NCBI GenBank assembly: GCA_030407085.1
Contig: CM059582.1
Span: 26,115,001-26,179,000, forward strand
Length of the DNA stretch: 64,000 bases
Source: Trichopria drosophilae
Lineage: Eukaryota > Arthropoda > Insecta > Hymenoptera > Diapriidae
Reading direction: 5' to 3'
This document shows, one piece after another, positions 51,480 through 61,670 of the stretch; within the stretch, counting starts at the first letter, position 1; each line of letters begins with the position of its first letter. The notes below the pieces were generated by a model that ran no database searches, was not told the DNA's origin, and was given only the letters and a program-made list of their open reading frames with translations. The position numbers and the translations under genes are program-made.

Positions 51480-51643
51480 TGCGCAAGTGTGAACCGTGTG
51501 AAACTGTGAACTCTAAACCTGAAGTACCGAAAGAGCCGAGACCGAAACGAACAACGGAAAAAGAACGGATCATCTGCCGCGTGTCAGTTGGACGCAGACA
51601 GACGCAGATTTCGGCAATTTTTTAATTTTTCATAATAGCCGAA
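51480..51643 (+). promoter_or_regulatory. Promoter / non-coding first exon of the GalNAc-transferase gene
   Basis: A moderately GC-richer stretch, unlike its AT-rich surroundings, ends in a strong donor (GTAAGT at 51644-51649). The next acceptor, TTTCAG, ends at 51897, and the ATG follows 20 bases later. This fits a 5' UTR exon ending at 51643 with an intron of about 254 bp. The transcription start is not visible; the left boundary is a guess. Confidence 0.5.
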
Positions 51644-51916
51644 GTAAGTGTAAACTAAAACTTAAATTCCACTCAGTACACAATACAAACATAATTTCCT
51701 ATTTACCTCAAAAGTAAATATATATTTACCTTTGCTTATTTACATACACACGTCAATGTAAAAATAATTTGAAAATTATGTAAATATAACTGAAAATATA
51801 CAAAAGATTGCGTGTGATAAAAATGATATTGTAGATGAACCAGAAATTTGTAAAGTATCTCATGTTTGGAGGAGATAAACGTGTCATTTTATTTCAGAGC
51901 GATAAGAAACATCACA

Positions 51917-54900
51917 ATGCGGATTGTTTTGTTTCGAAGGAATCGAATGTTTTATATGATTGTCGGGGCGTTCACAGTATTTTTTTTACTGTATTTTCTA
52001 TACTCGATACCACCCGAAAAAGTTAGACACATCCAAGGTTATTGGCAAGAAGGTTTCAAAGAAGTGAGTAAAATTGTCATTCAATCGGAAAAAAATCAAA
52101 CTTAAATCTGTTCGTTTAATTTGTAGGTACCGGTTTTAGTTGAGGGATTAGGAAACTTTGAACCGGAAGAAAAACCAAGATCAGGTCCTGGAGAAAATGG
52201 AAAAGCACATATCTTAAGAGATGATCAACAAAATGATGTGCAACAGTCAGAATCTGATTATGGAATGAATATGGTTTGCTCGGATGAAATATCTTTGGAT
52301 CGATCTATACCAGATATTCGACCAAAAGAGTAAGATTTTTTAAATTTTTACATTATTTTTAATGGATTAATGCGAAATCTTTTCTTGATAGATGCAAACA
52401 CTGGAATTATCCGAAAGATTTACCGAAAACTAGTGTTATAATAGTTTTTCATAATGAAGGATGGTCTGTGCTAATGCGAACTGTCCACAGTGTTCTCAAT
52501 CGTACACCGCCACAATTTCTCGAAGAAGTACTACTAGTCGACGATTTCTCTGATAAAGGTTAGTTTACTATTAATTTTGTTGTATGTCCCATATTTTAAG
52601 TAATAATTGAAATTACTTTTACAAACAAATCTTATTTATTTTATTTATTATAAGTACATTAATGAATATAGTATTTAATTTAAAAGACAAACAAATTGTT
52701 TGGTAAATATAAATAAAAAAAATATAAATACAGAAAATTTTATGTGGAAGGAAGTTTATGTAAGTTTTATTGCATATGATATCCTTTCGTTTGTTATTCA
52801 AAAGACTGATTATTACCGAGAAATAAATTCAATTACAATATTTATATTTACAGTCGAGAAGGAAAAATTTATTGAATTATATTATAAGACATACTTTATG
52901 AACGGTAAAAAAATATTGTTAAACTGTACTCGGCTGTATATTCTTGATGATTGTTACTTACATTTTTAATGTTTTGTAGGTTATGTATAACAAAAAGTGT
53001 GTTATATTTGTTATTTTAATTGTTATTATTGTTATATTTTGTTAGTTTTTAATGTACATGATTAAGTTATTTGGTACCATTAAATCTTTTTGGTTAATTA
53101 ATAAATAAAAATTCTGAAAATCAACCTTTATCGATCGCAATTTATTAAAATACATTAATAAAGATTTTAGACGCTACAGTTTTATGTAAATACGTAACGG
53201 TTGTAACTTATTACGGTTGAAATGAAACCACAAAATGTACAAAATTTCTTCATTTTACAAACTTTTCTGAACTTTCATAGGATTTTGAAAGAATAAAATT
53301 TTCGTATATTTAAACTCGTCGAAGAAAGATAGACTTTATATGCGCATGTGTGTAGAGGTAAGCTAAAAAAAGACAAAAATATACTTTTAAATGCTTTTAA
53401 GTCATGCATTTATTATGACGATACTCGACATCGATTGACCTAATATAATCTGAAGTATTTCCTTGTTACCTTCATAAAATACTTTTGTTTTCTACAAAAT
53501 CAAGATGAGCTGAAATAATCTAAATAAGTAAAACTTGCGAAGTGATATTTCAAGTTAAGTTTGTTATAAACATAAAATCGAAGATCTTAAAATGTTACTT
53601 CATGATAAAACAAACATATCATCGCTTCTTTATAATTTTGAAAGCCAAAATTTTAGTTGCGCATGTATTGTAGTCTTACGCATTTGAAATTTCTTATATT
53701 GGCATGAATGGCCCAAGTCTCTTGTGCTAACATAATATTTTCCAATTTAACGACTTAAAACAATAAAACATTGCTATTAAATATTAAAAATTCCTCAAGA
53801 TATTCAGCAGAAATCAACGTAGCAATATTGTTTCAAAATATGTTAACAAAACTGGTTAGAGAAGTGAATTCATAATTTATTTATTAGAAAATACACGAGA
53901 TCAAATGCCCTTTAAAGTTATAAGAAAATTTACAACAAATTACAGAGAGGCTAAAACAAATTTTACGATGTCTGTAGATACAGTAGTCCCCGCCGTAAGT
54001 TATACCGTCCAAAGTTATATGTCTATCGTAAGTTATAAGTTTGCCTTCTCCAAAGTTATTCGCCATGTTAATTTACTCTGGTGGCCAGAATTTGAACTAC
54101 CCCAGATAATATTGGGTGCGACTCACGATGGGCTCACGACGTGAATTCACGAAATGATTTCATTGTGCAGCCTTCACGATAGGCAGTTCCGTGCTGCGCA
54201 TGCACGTCTCACACCTCCGAATCACAGTGAATTCACGCGTGATGCGCATTGTGAGTTCATCGTGATTCGCATCTGGGTGACATGCGCATGCGCATAGGTG
54301 CATTACTTGAGCCCCGTTATCTGTCTTCTCTCTTCGAGCGGGGCGCCACCTACACGAAAATGCCGCCCGGCATTTACCGGCAACATTACACATTTTGTGT
54401 GAACCCACATGAGTGACACACGCTGTATTGCGTTTTCTTGTATTTATTTATTAACAAAGTAAATGAAAGTTATTTATTCCTAGAAGGAAGTAATTATACT
54501 TTTATTAATGCTTGAATATATTTTTTTAGGCCCGGATTCATAGTTGTAAATTCAACTTAAGTTCGTTTTTTTTTTTTCGTTTACATTATCGTCCATGTCA
54601 AAGTCGTACGATGGTAAAATGGCATCACATAACTTTCAAACATAAAAAGCAAAGTATAGTAGATTTGGACAACACCAAAGTACATAACAGAATGTATAAT
54701 TACTGATTTGTCAGTTTGAGGTTAAGTTGCAATTCACGACTATGAAGCCCAGCCCAAGAGTATTCAGAATAAATTATAATGACACATATCGTAATTGAAG
54801 TCCCCATGATCCTTTCAAAACATAATAATCTATTTTATTTTATAATTCTTTCGTATTAACCAAAAGAATATCTCCTATTACTTATTATATATTTTTATGG

Positions 54901-57900
54901 GCAGATTTTTCTACGCCTACGCACACGAGGACTCGTAGTCAGCTCATCATGAGAAGCATTTCACGTGAAATCACGAGCGTGATTTCACTATGAGACGCAA
55001 TACGCGTCGCATTACGCAGCGTTCATGAATTCATCCGTGATAGAATTTCTCATGCGTGAATTCATCGTGATTTCATTGCGATATCATTTTGTTATCTGGG
55101 TACTGAGATGGACGACTCACGATGAAAATTTCATTTGTGTACTGTACGTGAAACCCATCTCAGTAGTTCCATTTTTCGCCACCAGAGTAACTTAACATGG
55201 CGAATAGCAGTCTCCAGTTCCCCCACCACATTGTTAAGCTGAGCCACACTCGCTTCGCGACACTCACACACAAAAGCACTCATTGCACGGAAGTGTCCCC
55301 ACTTGAGGGGCTATAACTTTGGACAAACGCCCGCCATTTTTAAAGAACCGCCGGTATAACTTAAGACGGGGCCCACTGTATACAATTTTTATAATATATT
55401 TTCTATAATTCACATTAAGTTAACCTATTTTAAGGAGTTTAATGTATAGTTTCCTAGTTAAATTTTACTTAATATTTCAAATTCTCTGATTATAATCATT
55501 TCTGTAATCATTACCCAGTAGCAACGTGAGTTCATATACAGCAGGGTCTCCCTTATTGCATACTGCAGAGTTTTCAAAATGGCGGCTGTCTCCCTTATTC
55601 TCTACTTCCCCTTTACACCCACTCTTAGTGGTCGACGGTCGACAACGGTTCGAGATTCGCTCAGCCGCGAAGGTTAGGTTAGGACGCAATAGAGGAGGAA
55701 GCCGACCGAAGGGGAATATATGCAATAAGAGATCCTAAATCCAGAGAATAAGAGATGTCTAGAGAATAAGGGATGATTCGATAAGGGAGACCCTACTGTA
55801 TGATGCATACTGACACTCATAAATGAGACTAAAGCGCACGTTTGGGTTCCATGTGAGTGCTATTTGTATTCTCCAATCAGACGACGATTATCACTCACAT
55901 ATGAGTCTTAATTGCCTATATTGAACAAATTGCGCATGCGCAAACTACTTTCCTGCCGCAAGGTATCTCTCACAACGCCGATTGGTTGCGCACCAAGACT
56001 ATTAGCTAATCATGTATCACAAAAGTATCGTATGTATATGTGCAGAGAAGGGGAGATTTCTTGCGCGTGCGCAGTCCAATCCCGTGAATTGTAGTCCTTT
56101 TCTTATTCTAGTTTGTCCAGTCAGTCAAGATGGCGGCCTTCTTCTCTTATTCTAATTTTCTCCTCTCTCCCACTAAACGTTTGCTGTTTCGTGTTTTCTC
56201 TCTCTTTCTTTTTCCCAGCGTAAGCGCAGTTATGTGCCATATGTGATTCTAAGGAACGTAATAGGTGCGGTGGGGAGAACTTATGAGGGTAAATATTAGA
56301 ATAGGAGAAGAGACAAAATTAGAATAAGGGAAGACGTTAGAATAAGGGAAATTAGAATACGAGAAGGACTAGTGTACATATTTTACTCATTCCCGAACTC
56401 TCATATGCATTCACATAAACACTCATAAGAGAGATCTCAAACACGAGGACATCGTGAGACTCGCGTCTTGCTATCTGGAATAGATAAATTTACTTTAGAG
56501 ACTGTAATCGACCCCGCCAAAAGTGGGTACATTACAGCGGTACAGCGGTCCTCCCCATATTTTAATCTTTCGAGTCAAGGAAGATGGCGGCTTCCCCTCA
56601 TCCCCACGATTGGCAGTATGAGAGAATATAAACAGAGAGAAGGCATAGAGTGGCATTCTTCTTTACCTGTAAGCGCAAGCGCAAACAGCAGTTCGCACTC
56701 TTTTGAACACATGTATGTACATACAGAGGCTCTCCCCTTATTTTAATTTTTCGAGTCAAGGAAGATGGCGGCTTCTTCCCTTATTTTATTGTTTCCCTTT
56801 AGCCCCACCACTGCAATATGAGAGAATAAAAATAAAGAAAGGAGATATAGTGGCGTCCTTCTTCCCCTGTATGCGCAAGCGTAAACAGCAATCCGCCCTC
56901 TTTTGAACACTTTCAAATGGCGAATGGTGGGGGAACTCATGAGGGGAAGATGTTAACATAAGGGACGAAAAAAAGTTAAAATAATGGACTCAGGTAAAAT
57001 AAGGGGAGGGCCACTGTATGTGGACTGCTACTACAAGCGCATGACGAATGGTGAGGGAACTCGCGAGGTGGAAAAGTTAAAATAACAGACGGAAAAAAGT
57101 TAAAATAAGGGACGCAGTTAAAATACGAGGAGGACTACTGTATGTTCGATTCGATCGACTTCGGTGATCCTTGCAGAACAAGTCTCTACTCAGATCTCGG
57201 TCCGAGGACTCAAAATCGTCACTTTATGACCACAATTCGAAAACTACTGTTATACAACTACCTTTCCTAGTCATTATGGAAAACAAAGCATAAATAAATA
57301 CAGTAATCGCATATACTTCAATAATATGTTAGGACCATGGCATGTAATTTTTATGCATTCAGATCAGCACTCATAAGTGAGATATCCAACATCATGACAT
57401 CGTGAGACTTACGCCTTGCTACCTGGGATAGAATTTGGAGACACTACTTTCTTACTGAGAATAATAAATTTACAAATCGGGATAATACAGTAACTCGCAT
57501 GTGTGGCGGTTACGGCTTTTGTAAAAAGTATGCCTACCTAAAATTAACTTTTGTAAGAAGCAAATAATTTTTTTAAAATTACACTGGCCAACAAAATTTA
57601 TACCCAGAAGTTGGACTACATTTTTCCGATGGTTTTCGTTGCGCTGAATCCAAATTTGTCCGCAGAATTTTTCTATCTCGTCAAGATTTTAAGATACCCT
57701 AACCTATATGTGCGAAAAACACTGTATTTGCTCATGTTCTGTAAGTCTTTGTGGCGGAACAAAATTATTTTTTGCAATTTGGCATGAACAATATTAAAGT
57801 GCTATTTATTAGCTTTAAAATGCTTTTTTAGCAATTCCGATGCGATTTCTTTTTATCGAGTTACGGAAGTTTTTGTCTGGAAAAATTATGATCTTCATAC

Positions 57901-60900
57901 ATTAAATTAATCTGTAATTACATGAAAATAAATAACAAACTGAGACCGACTTTCTTGTTAAAAATTGTTCTATTACGTAAAGACGTTGAAATATCCTAAC
58001 CTAAAAGTGCAAAAAACAAAGTTTTTGCCAATTTTTAGCAAGTTTTTGTAGCGGAATAAATTTTTAAATAAATATGCATTCATCAGAAATCTAAGTATAT
58101 TTTTCCGACGGTTTTCGATGTGCTAAATCAAAATATGGTCGTATAATTGCGCTAAGGCATCAAAATTTGGAGATATGCTAACCTTAAAGTGCAAAAAACG
58201 AAAATCATAATAGTGCTTTGACAAAAACTTCGATAACTCATTAAAAAAAAAAAATCGTACGAAATTACTAACAAAGCATTTTAAAGCTGAAGAATAATGC
58301 TTTAATCTGGTTCTTGCCAAAATGTTAGCAAGCATTTTGTTCCGCCACAAAAACTTACTGAATATGAGCAAAAACAGTGTTTTTTGCACTTTTAGGTAAG
58401 GATATCTCAAAATCCAGACGTGATGGAACAATTGTACGGCCAGATTTGGATTCAGCTCATTGGCAACCTTTGGAAAGGTATAGTCCGGTTTCTGGGTATG
58501 GAGATTGGCTTTATTTTGTTGGCCTGTGTTATTTATAATAAATAATCATAATATTTATGTGTTCAGAACATGATTCATTTCATTTTGCTGATTACAAACA
58601 TATTTTTATTTCAATTTTGACAAAAATGAAAATATGACTTTTCATCTGAGGTAGGCAGTTGTGTAGAGAATGCACGGATGGAATATTATATTGTTTTGAT
58701 ATGTTCGAATAACTAGGCGAGGTATATTCCATGGGATTACTCTTCATGAAAGCTAATTAGCTGAGAATTCACTGTGAGACATCACACGAGATCTCACGTG
58801 AGAGCTAGAGAACTCATACGAGATCGCACGTGACAACTAGGGAACTTACATGAGATCTCTCGTGAGAACGAGAGAACTCACATGAGATCTCTCGTGAGAA
58901 CGGGAGAACTCACATGAGATCGCTCGTGAGAATAGGAGAACTCACATGAGATCGCTCGTGAGAATAGGAGAACTCACATGAGATCTCACGCCAAACCGTG
59001 AGAATACAGAATTTCCTCATATCGAAATACTATATCGAAATAACGAGCTCATTTAGAAATACTGAACAGAAAAATATTCCATACGCCCAATCAAGAAGAA
59101 GGAAAGGATTTGCTGAAAATAATGTTTTTTTTAGTTTCTCGAAGTTTTTAAGATAATTGAGACTGGAGGTTTTTATTTTTGTTATTTTCCAGGAAATTCT
59201 CAGTTTAGATCTCATCTGATTTCTCATTTTAGCAATCATGGGATTTTTGACACTGGTTCTCATGTGTCTGATCTCAAATCTTGTAAAATTAATTTTTCAT
59301 TTCGGAATTTTCAAAGATCTCTGCGGAATTCTTACCTGATTTCTCATGTGAGTTTTCACGTTCTCACATGAGATCTCATCTGAGTTCTCACATTCTCACG
59401 TGAGATCTCGTGTGAGATCTAACAGTTAATTCTCAGCTGAGAATTTTCAATAGGGAAGTAACGCAAAATTTTGGAGAGGCATAAGGCAATATGGTCTTTT
59501 CATCAGTAAAGTGTTTAACAGATTGTATTATAAATCCAAGCGTTTTAAACACACTATTTGTTGCATTCAACAGGTGGTTCTTAAAAGATATATTGCTGCT
59601 AAAATAAAAAGCAATACGAACTTTTTCATTAAACATATTGTCAATTATAAATACTAAGTGCATTCTCAAGTAAAGTGTTATCGAAATTTATAAACAATCG
59701 ACGATAATCTACCCATTAAAAAATTATTATAAATATTGCAGACATTCAGTTGATAATTTTAGTTTTATCACAAAGAAAATAGAAGTGTTTTATAATTCTA
59801 ATATTAATTTGGAACGACGCGTTAAATTTCACTAGAATTAAAATACAAAAATAATTTTTAGAAAATCTAAAAGGCGAATTGGAGTTCTACATTGAACAAT
59901 GGGATGACAAGGTCAGACTCATTCGAAATACCGAAAGGCAAGGTTTGATTCGAACCAGATCTCGAGGAGCTCGAGAAGCCAAGGGAGAAGTAATTGTTTT
60001 CTTAGATGCGCATTGCGAAGTGAATGTCAATTGGTTACCACCTTTATTGGCTCCTATCGCTGCAAATAAGCAAGTTTATTTTACAAATGTCTTTGAACGA
60101 CTTTAATGCGTCAACTTATTTTATATTTATTGCATTTTATAGATATGTAATGACAGTACCCGTAATAGATGGCATCGATCACAAAACTTTCGAGTACAGA
60201 CCCGTTTATCAAGAAGGTCATTTGTATAGAGGAATTTTTGAATGGGGAATGTTGTATAAAGAAAATGAATTGCCTTCTAGAGAATCAAAGACGCGACCCC
60301 ACAATAGCATGCCATACAAGTATGATTTTTTTTAAAGCATTTTTACTTATTTAAATTACAAATGTAACTGTAATATATTTGTCTAGTTCTCCAACTCATG
60401 CTGGTGGATTATTTGCCATCGATCGAAAATATTTCTTGTCACTCGGTGGATATGATGAAGGTCTTTTAGTTTGGGGAGGTGAAAACTTTGAACTTTCGTT
60501 TAAAATCTGGCAATGTGGAGGTAGTATTATGTGGGTCCCGTGTTCCCATGTTGGTCACGTATATCGAGGATTTATGCCTTACAATTTTGGCAAACTTGCT
60601 CAAAAGAAGAAAGGTCCTCTAATCACAATTGTAAGTCTATTAATATAGTTGTAACATTTTTTGTTTGTTTTAATCATAAGCTATTCAATTTATCAATTTA
60701 ATCCATTTAGTTTTATGGGTGTTATCTTCGTTCATTAATCTCATCTATCGGTTGGCAAGCATGATTACATTCTTTATACATTTTCTATCATTTAATGTAA
60801 TCTAGTGTTTTATCTAATCTATTTTTGCGTGAGACCCGATCTGAATCGATCATAACAGTTGAAAATATTGCATGGCATAGTCTTGTTGCCAATTGAAATT

Positions 60901-61513
60901 CAAATAATATTGTAATGTGTAGAATTACAAACGAGTCATTGAAACGTGGTTCGATGAGAAGCATAAAGAGTTCTTTTACACGAGGGAACCTCTGGCGCGA
61001 CTGCTCGATCATGGTGATATATCCGAGCAACTTACCTTCAAACGAAAGAAAGGGTGTAAAAGTTTTCAGTGGTTCATGGATAATGTGGCTTATGATGTAC
61101 TTGACAAATTTCCGGAATTGCCACCGAACATACATTGGGGAGAGGTACTTTCTAAGTTTCTTATTTGTCGGATACTTTTTCATGTTACTGGAGTGAACAC
61201 TGTTGTATTTTTTAGTTAAAAAATTCAGCATCTACCACTTGTCTCGATACATTGGGTCATGCTCCACCGAGTCTAATGGCAACATCGCACTGTCATGGAT
61301 TTGGAAACAATCAGGTAAAATTTAAATAAATATAAACAATTTGAAGGTTAATTGGTAATTGCTAAATATGGACGATTTCATTTTTAGCTGATAAGGCTAA
61401 ATACGAAGGGCCAACTTGGAGTTGGTGAACGTTGCGTCGAAGCTGATGGACAAGGTGTCAAGTTGGCATTCTGCAGGTTAGGAACAGTGGACGGGCCATG
61501 GCAATATGACGAG
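51917..61513 (+). CDS. GALNT7: Polypeptide N-acetylgalactosaminyltransferase, GALNT7/pgant7-like (3' end outside window)
   Basis: Golgi type II membrane glycosyltransferase that adds GalNAc to Ser/Thr of mucin-type glycoproteins. Coding exons: 51917-52063, 52127-52329, 52392-52558, 59862-60069, 60143-60319, 60387-60630, 60923-61144, 61216-61314, 61388-61513; phases join without a frame break and give 531 codons. Residues 1-10 are basic, 11-30 form the signal anchor. The GT27 catalytic domain follows: HNEGW, DAHCE (DxH at 221-223), WGGENFEL (330-337), and VGHVYR with the third metal-ligand His at 358. A ricin-type lectin domain starts near 457. The ATG at 51917 follows acceptor CAG at 51895-51897 and precedes the anchor; an earlier in-frame ATG at 51866 lies before that acceptor. 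The lectin domain lacks its final repeat, so about 45 residues are expected downstream. Assignment to the T7 type rests on remembered family features ([19 protein letters not shown] and [13 protein letters not shown]); the family itself is certain. Confidence 0.93.
53979..55380. mobile_element. TA-site MITE, 'AAGTTATACC' family, minus orientation, host of nested elements
   Basis: Ends TACAGTAGTCCCCGCCGTAA and ACTTAAGACGGGGCCCACTGTA (in part) are inverted. The left 80 bp matches the inverted right end of 45753-46030; the part from about 55216 continues it (CCCCCACCACATTG, GCTGAGCCACACTCGC). About 1.15 kb is inserted between. Confidence 0.85.
54061..55207. mobile_element. Element nested in the MITE, with CGCCATGTTAA...CTCTGGTGGC ends
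   Basis: The left CGCCATGTTAATTTACTCTG is inverted at the right as CAGAGTAACTTAACATGGCG. Further in, CCCAGATAA (54103) faces TTATCTGGG (55082). The interior carries many ATTTCACGTGAAATCACG- and GTGAATTCACG-like palindromic words, plus a GC-rich patch at 54300-54380. A small TACTGAGATGG / CCATCTCAGTA pair lies at 55091-55158. Confidence 0.75.
55537..55800. mobile_element. TA-site MITE, 'TTATTGCATAC / GAGAATAAGRGA' family
   Basis: Ends TACAGCAGGGTCTCCCTTAT and ATAAGGGAGACCCTACTGTA are inverted with one mismatch. Four inverted GAATAAG/CAATAAG words lie near the right end. TTCAAAATGGCGGCTGTC follows the left end. A GC-rich middle has GTGGTCGACGGTCGACAACG. Confidence 0.92.
56089..56376. mobile_element. 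TA-site MITE, 'TTATTCTAA' family
   Basis: TGTAGTCCTTTTCTTATTCT at the left faces AGAATACGAGAAGGACTAGTGTA (in part) at the right. Four inverted TTAGAATA words lie at 56290-56362. GTCAAGATGGCGGCCTTC follows the left end. It sits inside an older element with GATCTCA/CTATCTGG-type ends. Confidence 0.88.
56395..56478. repeat. Terminal fragment ending CTATCTGG, copy 1
   Basis: CACTCATAAGAGAGATCTCA, GACATCGTGAGACTCGCGTC and TTGCTATCTGG resemble 57350-57426 closely. Confidence 0.6.
56541..57142. mobile_element. TA-site MITE, 'TTATTTTAAC' family, invaded by its own family
   Basis: The left end TACAGCGGTCCTCCCCATAT and the complement of the right end, TACAGTAGTCCTCCTCGTAT, are related. The left half follows 45604-45752 (GAGTCAAGGAAGATGGCGGC) and the right half restarts after 57018 (ATGACGAATGGTGAGGGAAC). 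An almost complete second copy lies between. Confidence 0.88.
56722..57018. mobile_element. TA-site MITE, 'TTATTTTAAC' family, inner copy
   Basis: Starts TACAGAGGCTCTCCCCTTAT and ends ATAAGGGGAGGGCCACTGTA; 297 bp with GGAAGATGGCGGCTTCTTCC. It is the uninterrupted reference for the filled copy at 45604-46192. Confidence 0.92.
57350..57426. repeat. Terminal fragment ending CTACCTGGG, copy 2
   Basis: CACTCATAAGTGAGATATCC, CATCGTGAGACTTACGCCTT and GCTACCTGGG; partner of 56395-56478. Confidence 0.6.
57427..58655 (+). mobile_element. Partial second copy of the CTGCCGTACCTCG element, itself interrupted
   Basis: 57427-57580 and 58531-58655 together follow 42495-42770 (TTACAAATCGGGATAATACA against TGACAAATCGAGAAATACAG; TTTCATTTTGCTGATTACAA; TTTTGACAAAAATG). 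The left part of the element is missing, and its right tip is altered (CTGAGGTAGGCAG). Confidence 0.8.
57582..58528. mobile_element. 947-bp element with CACTGGCCAACAAAAT ends, long arms and TTA duplication
   Basis: CACTGGCCAACAAAATTTAT at the left faces ATTTTGTTGGCCTGTG at the right; TTA flanks both sides (57579-57581 and 58529-58531). About 350-bp arms are inverted (GTGGCGGAACAAAATTATTT against TTTTGTTCCGCCACAAAAAC; TTAGCTTTAAAATGCTTTTT against AAAGCATTTTAAAGCTGAAG). CACTG ends with a 3-bp duplication recall CACTA/EnSpm-like MITEs, which is only a suggestion. Confidence 0.85.
58757..59456. mobile_element. 'CTCACGTGAGATCTCA' element with tandem 32-bp repeats
   Basis: The left end AGCTGAGAATTCACTGTGAG, with CACACGAGATCTCACGTGAG, is inverted at the right end (CTCACGTGAGATCTCGTGTG, then TTAATTCTCAGCT). 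The middle has a 32-bp tandem array. The right half matches 21050-21312. No transposase. Confidence 0.85.
58793..58990 (+). repeat. Six 32-bp tandem repeats (GAGAACTCACATGAGATCKC...)
   Basis: The unit contains GAACTCACATGAGATC and CTCGTGAGAA. The last four copies are nearly identical, the first two more diverged. Each unit is itself nearly palindromic. Confidence 0.9.
59457..59861. other. End of the large intron
   Basis: AT-rich DNA up to the acceptor of the fourth coding exon. No other signal. Confidence 0.4.
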
Positions 61514-61670
61514 GTAAGACATTCTGTTTTAGTTAAAGTAACATGATTTTATGAAAAATATGATTAATTATATACGTAGTGTATTTTAAGTAATATATTT
61601 GATGAAAATTAATCGTCGAAAGTAAATCCGATATCGTCATTAAAAAGATAAATGGGAGATTTAAAAACGT

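Larger units (their letters stand above)
52559..59861 (+). other. 7.3-kb fourth-exon intron of the GalNAc-transferase, packed with mobile elements
   Basis: Donor GTTAGT at 52559 and acceptor TTTTTAG ending 59861. The reading frame continues across the splice (SDK, then [10 protein letters not shown]). Its first 1.4 kb (to 53978) is plain AT-rich DNA; the remainder is nearly all MITEs and other inverted-repeat elements. Other introns of the gene are 55-300 bp. Confidence 0.9.

Noticed and set aside
55672..55686. GGTTAGGTTAGG as an interstitial telomere repeat (TTAGG)
   Set aside because: Only two units, inside a MITE; below what chance allows.
58793..58990. Regular 32-bp repeats resembling a CRISPR array
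   Set aside because: No unique spacers between units, and the DNA is eukaryotic; it is a plain tandem repeat.
60788..61231. 147-codon minus-strand frame
   Set aside because: Antisense to a clear GalNAc-transferase exon (60923-61144).
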